DNA of 64,000 bases from Thermomonas flagellata (GTDB taxonomy: Bacteria > Pseudomonadota > Gammaproteobacteria > Xanthomonadales > Xanthomonadaceae), in assembly GCF_022419185.1 (NCBI RefSeq), contig NZ_JAJOZK010000001.1:186001-250000 (forward strand). The letters run 5' to 3'. The position numbers were made by a program, and so were the translations under genes. Position 1 is the stretch's first letter. Each line of letters starts with the position of its first letter. Shown piece after piece: positions 58,210 to 64,000 of this stretch. The notes beneath the pieces were generated by a model. That model was not told the DNA's origin and searched no databases. It saw nothing but the letters and a program-made list of their open reading frames with translations.

Positions 58210-58941
58210 ATGACCCTCGACTGGCTCGGGCCGCTGGCGATCGTCCCGACCGCGTTCGCCGCACTGATGCCGGTGGTCAACCCGTTTGGCACCGCCCTGA
58301 TCATCCTCGGCATGGTCGGCAGCCAGCCGGAGGCGGTCTACCGGCAGCTCGCGGCCAAGGTCACCGTGCTGATGCTGGTGTACGTGGCGGTGGTGATCCT
58401 GATCGGGCAGTGGCTGCTGCACTTCTTCGGCATCTCGCTGCCGGTGATGCAGGTCGGCGGCGGCCTGACCCTGGCGGCGATGGGCTGGCGCACGCTCGCC
58501 GGCGGGCAGTCGGCGGCCGGCGGCAACGGCAATGGCGCCGCCGCGGACGCGCGCAGCATCCTCGACAATGCCTTCTACCCCTACACGTTCCCGCTCACCG
58601 TCGGCCCCGGGACGATGGTGGTGCTACTGACCCTGTCGGCGCACGCGACCCGCGGGCACGCGCTGACCACCCTGCTCTCGCACGCGGGCATCTTCGTCGG
58701 GGCGATGCTGCAGGCGGGCCTGGTGTACGTCTGCTACCGCTATGCGCCGAAGCTGGCGCAGCGCCTGTCGCCCAGCGCGGTCAATGCGATCCAGCAGCTG
58801 ATGGCCTTCATCCTGCTGTGCATCGGCGGCCAGATCGCCTGGGGCGGGGTGGCCGGCCTGGCACACGAACTGCAGGGCGCGCCGGCGGCCACGGCCGCGG
58901 TGCTCTGGGAGGACCTGCCCGCGGCGGTGCGGCACGGCTGA
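58210..58941 (+). CDS. MarC family membrane protein
   Basis: A 243-residue protein with six membrane helices; VNPFGTALIILGM near residue 22 and YPYTFPLTVGPGTMVVLLTL in the middle are MarC hallmarks. A short Gly/Ala/Asn loop (about residues 97-117) separates the halves. MarC proteins have no proven function; the old antibiotic-resistance link was not confirmed. ATG 58210 is two bases after the glmS stop, so it is co-transcribed with glmS. Confidence 0.85.
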   Translation: MTLDWLGPLAIVPTAFAALMPVVNPFGTALIILGMVGSQPEAVYRQLAAKVTVLMLVYVAVVILIGQWLLHFFGISLPVMQVGGGLTLAAMGWRTLAGGQSAAGGNGNGAAADARSILDNAFYPYTFPLTVGPGTMVVLLTLSAHATRGHALTTLLSHAGIFVGAMLQAGLVYVCYRYAPKLAQRLSPSAVNAIQQLMAFILLCIGGQIAWGGVAGLAHELQGAPAATAAVLWEDLPAAVRHG

Positions 58942-58994
58942 GGGCGCTTCCGCGGGCGCGCGTCAGCTGCGCTTCGCGTTGCGCCGGGCCGGGG

Positions 58995-59444
58995 TCAGTG
59001 CGGCAGCTTCTTCTGCAGCAGGCCGTAGGCGAGCGTGCCCGCGAGCGCGGACAGCAACGTGACGGCCACGATCCCGTAGCCGGCGCCGATCTGCGCGTAC
59101 AGCGGGCCCGGGCAGGCGCCGGTGGCGCCCCAGCCGAGGCCGAACAGCAGCCCGCCGTAGATTTGGCCGCGGTTGAACTGCTTCTCGCCGATCCGGATCG
59201 GGCTGCCGTCGCTGCAGCAGGCGCGGCAGCGGCGCAGCGCCCAGATGCCCGCCATCGCCACCAGGATCGCGCTGCCGATGATCCCGTACAGGTGGAAGGA
59301 CTGCAGCCGGAACATCTCCTGGATGCGGTACCAGTCGGCGACCTGGCCCTTGAGCAGCAGGATCCCGAACACGGTGCCGAGGCCGAGGTAGGCCAGGCTG
59401 CGCAGCAGGTTGCCGGCGGCGGTGGGGGTGGGCGTCGCGTTCAT
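58995..59444 (-). CDS. YeeE/YedE half-transporter (DUF6691-like)
   Basis: A 149-residue membrane protein with about four helices (SLAYLGLGTVFGILLLKG, LYGIIGSAILVAMAGIWALR, IYGGLLFGLGWGATGACPGP). GWGATGACPGPLYAQ carries the Cys conserved in the YeeE/YedE fold. In TsuA such cysteines line the path for thiosulfate. The protein is half the length of full YeeE (about 350) and pairs with the upstream half, overlapped by four bases. Transport of reduced sulfur is likely from family and context. Confidence 0.85.
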   Translation of the reverse strand: MNATPTPTAAGNLLRSLAYLGLGTVFGILLLKGQVADWYRIQEMFRLQSFHLYGIIGSAILVAMAGIWALRRCRACCSDGSPIRIGEKQFNRGQIYGGLLFGLGWGATGACPGPLYAQIGAGYGIVAVTLLSALAGTLAYGLLQKKLPH

Positions 59445-60016
59445 GCCAGTCGCATCACCAGCGGCAGGATCAGCCAGGTCATCAGGAAGCCGCCCGCCAG
59501 GAACATCAGGGTGGCGATCAGCGAGGCGCGCTGCAGGCTGGCGATGCCCATGATCGCGTGGCCGCCGGTGCAGCCGCCGGCCCAGCGCGCGCCGAAGCCG
59601 AGCAGGAAGCCGCCGACCACGGTCACCAGCAGGGTGGGCAGGGTCAGCAGGCGGTGCCAGTCGAACAGGTCCGGCGGCAACAGGCGGCCGGGATCGACCG
59701 CGATCCCGAGGCGGCCGAGGTCGGCCACCAGCGCCGGTGCCAGCGCATGCCCGTTGGTGGGGTCGAGCCAGCGCATCGCGAGGTAGCCGCCGAGCGCGAT
59801 CCCGGCCACGAACAGCAGGTTCCAGCGCTCGGCCTTCCAGTCGTAGTGGAAGTAGGCGGGTCCGTTCGGCAGCGCCGCTGCGCACAGGTGCCGGAACGAG
59901 GAGGAGATGCCGAAGGCACGGTTGCCGACCAGCAGCAGGGCCGGGACCATCAGGCCGATCAGCGGCCCGGTGACGTACCAGGGCCAGGGCTGGCGCAGGA
60001 ATTCGAGCAGGGTCAT
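59441..60016 (-). CDS. YeeE/YedE half-transporter
   Basis: A 191-residue membrane protein: WYVTGPLIGLMVPALLLVGN at the start, LLFVAGIALGGYLAMRWL, then FGARWAGGCTGGHAIMGIAS with the conserved Cys, and a last helix LIATLMFLAGGFLMTWLILP. This is the first half of the split transporter; the second half overlaps as ATGA. It sits between the FadL-type porin gene and its partner on the same strand, suggesting one sulfur-uptake unit. Confidence 0.88.
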   Translation of the reverse strand: MTLLEFLRQPWPWYVTGPLIGLMVPALLLVGNRAFGISSSFRHLCAAALPNGPAYFHYDWKAERWNLLFVAGIALGGYLAMRWLDPTNGHALAPALVADLGRLGIAVDPGRLLPPDLFDWHRLLTLPTLLVTVVGGFLLGFGARWAGGCTGGHAIMGIASLQRASLIATLMFLAGGFLMTWLILPLVMRLA

Positions 60017-60083
60017 CGCCGCGGGGATCGAACGGGGGCGGTGGACGCGGGCCCGCGCATGGCGGGCCCGCGGGTGCCAGGCA

Positions 60084-61391
60084 TCACTTCCAGGCGTACT
60101 GGATGCCGATAGCGTTCTGGTACATCGAGATCTCCTCCTGCCCGGCGGGCATGCCGCCCATGAACACCGGCAGGATCGAGGCCCCCTTCACCGACTGCTT
60201 GAAGGCGTGCATGTATGCGACCGTGACCTCGCCGCCGCCGTCGGTGACGTAGGTCATGCCCAGGGTGGCATGGTCGGTGATCACGCCCGGGGCGAGGATG
60301 TTGAAGGTGACGTTGGCCGGGGTGATCGGGTTCTTGCTGTGGTTGTAGCCGCCGCGCACGGTCAGGCGGTCGTTGACCGCGTAGTCCACGCCGAGCTTGA
60401 CCACGTCCACGTCGCGCCAGCCGAAGCCCGGGCCGGACGGGTTGCCGAGCGGGAACGGCACCAGGCTCGGGTTGCCGATCGAGCGCACCTTGCCGTAGTT
60501 GATCCGGTTGTAGTCGAGTGAGACGGTGGTCGCCGGCATCGGCTTGAACGCCACGCCGACCCCGTAGTTCTCCGGGATGTCGAAATCGCCGCTGCCGGCG
60601 AACAGGCCCTGGTACTTCTTGAAGCGGCTCATCTTGACCTTCGACGAGTAGGTCACGCCGAGCGAGAAGCCGTCGCCGAAGCGGCCGAGGTAGCCGACCC
60701 GCACGCCGACGCCGGAGCTGGTGTCGTAGCCGCGGTTGGTCAGGTTGCCGGGCGACTGCGAGATCATCGAGAACGCCTGCAGGCCCTCGGCCTTGAAGCG
60801 CTGCCACACGATCTGCGGGGCGATGCCGAGCGAATGCTCCGGGGTGAGCGCGTAGGACAGGGTCGGGGCGATCACCAGCTGCGACAGGTCCACGCCGAGG
60901 GTGCCCATGCCGCAGAGCATGTTGGCCGCGCCCATGCCGCAGTTGAAGCCGCCGCTGCTGTAGGTGGTGTTCATGCCGCCGTTGCCGTATACGGTCACGC
61001 CGAGCGCGAGGTCGTCGGAGGCCATGTGGTTGTAGCCGAACTCCGGCACCGGGAACAGCGTCTTGCTGCTCTTGCTGCTGCCGTCGAGGCCGGGGCCAAG
61101 CCCGCTGCGGCTGGCCTTGCGCTCGGGCATGAACAGGTCGACACCGGCCTCGATGCGGTTGCCGGCGCGCACCATCGAGGCGGGGTTGTTGGCGCCGCCG
61201 AAGGCGTCGTCGGCCAGCGCCAGCGAGGCGCCGCCGCGGCCCTTGGCCTTCATGCCGTAGCCGTGCGAGAAGTAGCCGTCGGTGGCGGCGGCGGGCAGGG
61301 CGATGCAGGCGAGCGCGGCACCGGCCAAGGCCAGGGCGAGGCGGTGGCGGCGCGGTTGCATGGCACGTTGCGATTGCTGCGGTTGATGCAT
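60084..61391 (-). CDS. FadL/OmpP1-type outer membrane protein
   Basis: A 435-residue beta-barrel protein. The signal peptide ALALAGAALACIALPAAA is followed by the family start TDGYFSHGYGMKAKGRGG and the GGANNPASM motif (NPA box of FadL). ATG 61391 is preceded by GGAGGGG at a good distance; ATG 61361 inside is a weaker option. FadL barrels take hydrophobic compounds through the outer membrane. Here it is first in a unit with the YeeE/YedE halves and divergent from the thiol-sensing repressor, so a role in uptake of a sulfur compound is a reasonable but unproven guess. Confidence 0.85.
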   Translation of the reverse strand: MHQPQQSQRAMQPRRHRLALALAGAALACIALPAAATDGYFSHGYGMKAKGRGGASLALADDAFGGANNPASMVRAGNRIEAGVDLFMPERKASRSGLGPGLDGSSKSSKTLFPVPEFGYNHMASDDLALGVTVYGNGGMNTTYSSGGFNCGMGAANMLCGMGTLGVDLSQLVIAPTLSYALTPEHSLGIAPQIVWQRFKAEGLQAFSMISQSPGNLTNRGYDTSSGVGVRVGYLGRFGDGFSLGVTYSSKVKMSRFKKYQGLFAGSGDFDIPENYGVGVAFKPMPATTVSLDYNRINYGKVRSIGNPSLVPFPLGNPSGPGFGWRDVDVVKLGVDYAVNDRLTVRGGYNHSKNPITPANVTFNILAPGVITDHATLGMTYVTDGGGEVTVAYMHAFKQSVKGASILPVFMGGMPAGQEEISMYQNAIGIQYAWK

Positions 61392-61521
61392 GGACCCCTC
61401 CGGAAAGCTGCGTTGCGTGATGTGTGGTGTGTGCGTGCGCCCCTCTGGCCGTGGCCGCGCCGGTGGCCGGTTTGCAGTCCGGACGGTCCGCGGCGACACT
61501 TCCACGCGGCGACACGATCAC

Positions 61522-61537
61522 ATACCCTCAGGGGTGT
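61522..61537. promoter_or_regulatory. candidate operator for the CsoR/CstR-like repressor
   Basis: ATACCC and GGGTGT stand around TCAG, an imperfect palindrome of the kind bound by CsoR/CstR repressors (ATACC...GGTAT arms with a G/C tract). It lies in the 190-base gap between the porin gene and the repressor gene, so one site could control both directions. Only one clear copy is seen. Confidence 0.45.
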
Positions 61538-61581
61538 CCACAACTACTTCCGTGCGTGCGGCGCAACATAAGGACTACCTA

Positions 61582-61851
61582 ATGAACGAAGAACAGGAGC
61601 GCCGCCGGCGCCTGCTGGTCCGGCTGGCCCGCATCGAAGGACAGGTGCGCGGCATCCGCACGATGATCGAATCCGACGCCGGCTGCGAGGAGGTCGCGGT
61701 GCAGTTGACCGCCGCGCGGCGCGCGCTCGACCGCGCGTTCTACGACATGCTCGCCTGCACCCTGATCAACCATGTCGAGGCCTCGCACGACATGGACGAG
61801 GTGCGCGCCTCCACCAACGAACTGGCGCGGCTGCTGGCGAAGTTCGGTTGA
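61582..61851 (+). CDS. CsoR/FrmR-family repressor, CstR-like Cys pattern
   Basis: An 89-residue all-helical regulator (RLARIEGQVRGIRTMIESD is the family core). It has two cysteines, Cys35 and Cys59. CsoR copper sensors use Cys-His-x3-Cys; here the residue four before Cys59 is Asp55, not His, so copper sensing is unlikely. Two Cys without that His is the arrangement of CstR, which senses persulfides. Surrounding sulfur genes agree. Formaldehyde-sensing FrmR is the main alternative. Start ATG 61582 follows AAGGA. Confidence 0.8.
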   Translation: MNEEQERRRRLLVRLARIEGQVRGIRTMIESDAGCEEVAVQLTAARRALDRAFYDMLACTLINHVEASHDMDEVRASTNELARLLAKFG

Positions 61852-61879
61852 GCGCGGGCGCCCGCGTGCGGTGCGGCCG

Positions 61880-62866
61880 TCACTTGCCGAGCAGCTCCTG
61901 CTCCATCTGCAGGTAGACGTTGTAGGCGTTGTTGCGGTTGGCCACGTCGAACGTCGGCTCGGCCGCGAACTTGCTCCAGTCGACCTTGGCGTAGGCCTCG
62001 TCGAACGGCACGAAGTCGCGCGCGGCCTGTCCCATCTGCGTGCGCAGGAAGGTGATGTAGTCGCGGGTGAGGGTGGCGTCGCGCACCGGGTCGCGCGACA
62101 CCGGGCCGTGCCCCGGCACCATCACCTTCGGTTGCAGCGCCAGCACCTTGTCGATCGCCTTGAGCCAGGAGCGGGTATCGGCATCGCCGATGAACGGCAC
62201 CCGCCCGGCGTAGACCACGTCGCCGGAGTAGAGCACGCCGTCCTCCACCACCAGCAGCGCGGTGTCTTCCGGGGTGTGCGCCGGGCCGACGTGGCGCAGG
62301 CGGAAGTGCAGCTGCCCCATCTGGAAGTCGACGTCGCTGTCCAGCCATACGTCGACCGTGGGCAGGGTGAAGGCTTTGCCCAGCCACGGCCCGATCAGCG
62401 CTTTGCGCTCGGCCAGGCGCTCGCGCGCGGCGTCCGAGTGCAGGTACTCGCGGATGCCGCTGTTGGCCCAGACCTGGGCCCCGACTGCCTTGAACGCGGG
62501 GATGCCGTAGAAGTGGTCGGCGTGGAAGTGGCTGAGGATGACCAGCTTGATCGGCTCGCGGGTGCGCTTGCGGATCTGTGCGATCAGCTGCTCGCCGAGC
62601 GCCGGCGAGCCCAGGGTGTCGAACACCACCACGCCATCGCCGGTGACGACGAACCCGGCGTTGGCGATGAAGCCTTGGTTCTGGCGGGTCGCCTCGTCCA
62701 GTACGCCCTGCACGTAGTAGGTGTGCGGGCCGACCTGCTGCACCTGCATCGGCACGCTGCTACGCGCCCAGTCGCCCGCATAGGCGGTGTAGACGGCGAC
62801 CCAGAACAGCAGCCCGGCCAGCAGCAGCAACGCCAGCAGTTTGAGGTGCTTGCGCAGATGCTCCAT
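61880..62866 (-). CDS. MBL-fold metallo-hydrolase, SoxH-like
   Basis: A 328-residue protein with an N-terminal helix or signal (LKLLALLLLAGLLFWVAVYT). Metal-binding motifs of the metallo-beta-lactamase fold: SHFHADHFYG, then His in HVGPAHTPEDT, Asp in YSGDVVYAG and His in MVPGHGPV. It is encoded 12 bases after soxB on the same strand, the place of soxH in several sulfur-oxidation clusters. SoxH is thought to act as a periplasmic thiol hydrolase, but its exact reaction is not settled. Confidence 0.8.
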   Translation of the reverse strand: MEHLRKHLKLLALLLLAGLLFWVAVYTAYAGDWARSSVPMQVQQVGPHTYYVQGVLDEATRQNQGFIANAGFVVTGDGVVVFDTLGSPALGEQLIAQIRKRTREPIKLVILSHFHADHFYGIPAFKAVGAQVWANSGIREYLHSDAARERLAERKALIGPWLGKAFTLPTVDVWLDSDVDFQMGQLHFRLRHVGPAHTPEDTALLVVEDGVLYSGDVVYAGRVPFIGDADTRSWLKAIDKVLALQPKVMVPGHGPVSRDPVRDATLTRDYITFLRTQMGQAARDFVPFDEAYAKVDWSKFAAEPTFDVANRNNAYNVYLQMEQELLGK

Positions 62867-62878
62867 GCGGCGGTCGGC

Positions 62879-64000
62879 TCAGGCCCCGATGCCGGGGTTG
62901 CCCTGCATCCCGACCAGGGTCGGGATGCTCGGGGTGATCGGCTTGACCGCACCGTGCCCGCGCAGGTGGCGCGCGACCACGTCCCAGATCGCTTCGCCCT
63001 CGATGCCGTCGCCCACCGGCGCCCAGCCGGCGACCTTGTAGGTCTTGTTGGGGTCGATCGGCTTGCCGCCCAGGCGCATGTCGCTGATGCGCTGGCCGGA
63101 CTCGGCGTTCGGGCTGCAGGTGTAGGTCATGCCGCCGACGCGCACCATGTCCCCGCCCTGCTGGTAGTAGGGGTCGGGGTTGAAGATGTTGTCGCACACG
63201 TCCTCCAGGATCGCCTTGATCTGGGTCCCGGTGAACTGGTTGACGGTGACCTGTGGGTAGGTGATCGCGGTCTGGTCGAGCACGCGTTCCATCGTGATCG
63301 GATCGCCCGGCAGCAGGGTGGTGCCCCAGCGGAAGCCCGGCGAGAACGCGATCTGCGCGTCCTTCTCCTTCAGCAGCGCCTGCAGGATCAGCTGGTCGAA
63401 GCTGCCGTTGAAGTTGCCGCGCCGGAACAGCAGGCCGTCGGTAGTGGCCAGCACTTCGTCCAGTTTGTCCGCATGCGGCTTGCGGTGGCGCTCGATCAGC
63501 GCGGCCATCGCCGGGTCCGGCGCCAGCAGGTTGGAGAACACCGGCAAGAGCTTGTAGCGCCAGTCGCGCACCTTGCCGTCCTTGACCTCGAAGTCGAGCA
63601 CGCCGAGGTACTTGCCATTGCTGCCGGCGTTGGTCACCAGGGTCTGGCCGCCGCTGTTCTTCACGATCACCGGCTGCGGCACGCCGTCGTGGGTATGGCC
63701 GCCGAGGATGGCGTCCAGCCCGTGCACGCGCGAGGCCAGCTTGAGGTCCACGTCCATGCCGTTGTGCGAGATCAGCACCACGACCTGGGCGCCCTTCTTG
63801 CGCACCTCGTCGATGACCTGCTGCAGGTGGTCGTCCTGGATGCCGAAGCTCCAGTCGGCCACGAACCGGCGCGGATGCGCGATCGGGGTGTAGGGGAAGG
63901 CCTGGCCGATCACCGCCACCGGCACGCCGTTGACCTCGCGCAGGCTGTAGTTGGGGAACACCTGGTCGCCGAAGTCGGTGGTCACCACGTTCTGGGCGAC
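62879..64000 (-). CDS. soxB: thiosulfohydrolase SoxB, C-terminal part (cut by window edge)
   Basis: 374 residues of a protein whose start lies beyond 64000; the frame is open to the last base. SoxB removes sulfate from the sulfur-loaded carrier SoxYZ in the periplasm. Visible are VVLISHNGMDVDLKLASRV and LGGHTHDGVPQP with metal-binding His residues of the calcineurin-like domain, then the 5'-nucleotidase C-terminal domain (NFNGSFDQLILQALL, RWGTTLLPGDPITMERVL). The N-terminal metal ligands and Tat signal expected of SoxB cannot be checked. soxYZ, soxA and soxX are not in the window. Confidence 0.9.
   Translation of the reverse strand, partial: VAQNVVTTDFGDQVFPNYSLREVNGVPVAVIGQAFPYTPIAHPRRFVADWSFGIQDDHLQQVIDEVRKKGAQVVVLISHNGMDVDLKLASRVHGLDAILGGHTHDGVPQPVIVKNSGGQTLVTNAGSNGKYLGVLDFEVKDGKVRDWRYKLLPVFSNLLAPDPAMAALIERHRKPHADKLDEVLATTDGLLFRRGNFNGSFDQLILQALLKEKDAQIAFSPGFRWGTTLLPGDPITMERVLDQTAITYPQVTVNQFTGTQIKAILEDVCDNIFNPDPYYQQGGDMVRVGGMTYTCSPNAESGQRISDMRLGGKPIDPNKTYKVAGWAPVGDGIEGEAIWDVVARHLRGHGAVKPITPSIPTLVGMQGNPGIGA

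Overview
The window is a GC-rich chromosomal segment with the gene content and order of a gammaproteobacterium of the Xanthomonadaceae/Lysobacteraceae type. Pointers are an etfA-etfB pair beside an O-antigen locus, a CoA-transferase pair next to it, lpdA carrying its own lipoyl domain, a single-lipoyl aceF, a xanthomonad-like H-NS protein, and the conserved strings pepA-holC-valS, xerD-dsbC, holD-rimI and atpIBEFHAGDC-glmU-glmS. I cannot name the genus. No rRNA, tRNA or CRISPR array was recognised.

Layout. 1-2.7 kb: end of an O-antigen export/assembly cluster (Wzt C-terminal domain, then a double-GT2 glycosyltransferase). 2.8-14.7 kb: the accessory region, an array of RHS polymorphic-toxin genes. 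One long RHS gene with a secretion signal is followed by truncated RHS copies. Four different C-terminal tips (130-148 aa) are present, each followed by a small overlapping gene coding for a membrane protein or a (likely) lipoprotein, the position expected of an immunity gene. Two tips carry HExxH zinc-protease motifs and one is an M15/VanY-type peptidoglycan peptidase, so the set looks aimed at the cell envelope. All four unrelated tips end in a C-x-C motif. A run of ten G residues sits inside the signal-peptide region of the long gene and puts it out of frame, a possible phase-variation switch. An IS3-family element and two copies of a small hairpin element mark the seams between copies.

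14.8-25.3 kb: electron-transfer flavoprotein (etfA, etfB, ETF-QO), a 3-oxoacid CoA-transferase, an Mla-like phospholipid ABC transporter (permease with fused STAS domain, ATPase, MCE protein, lipoprotein), a ThrE-type exporter and an H-NS-family protein. 25.5-46.9 kb: housekeeping genes (proS, pssA, holD, rimI, valS, holC, pepA, lptF, lptG, xerD, dsbC, purL, aceF, lpdA) with a few small membrane or DUF4124 proteins. 47.1-58.2 kb: the whole F1Fo-ATP synthase operon, a GtrA-like gene, glmU, glmS. 58.2-64 kb: MarC protein, then a sulfur cluster: two YeeE/YedE half-transporters, a FadL-type outer-membrane protein, a divergent CsoR/CstR-like repressor with a candidate operator, a SoxH-like metallo-hydrolase and the 3' part of soxB, which runs off the window.

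How the parts work together. ETF and ETF-QO pass electrons from flavoprotein dehydrogenases to quinone, and AceF/Lpd supply acetyl-CoA. Mla-like and LptFG proteins maintain the outer membrane into which the O-antigen made next door is placed. The RHS array lies between the O-antigen cluster and etfA, a place known in Xanthomonas as a highly variable locus, and plausibly provides contact-dependent competition with cognate protection. The sulfur cluster would import and oxidise reduced sulfur under control of a thiol-sensing repressor.
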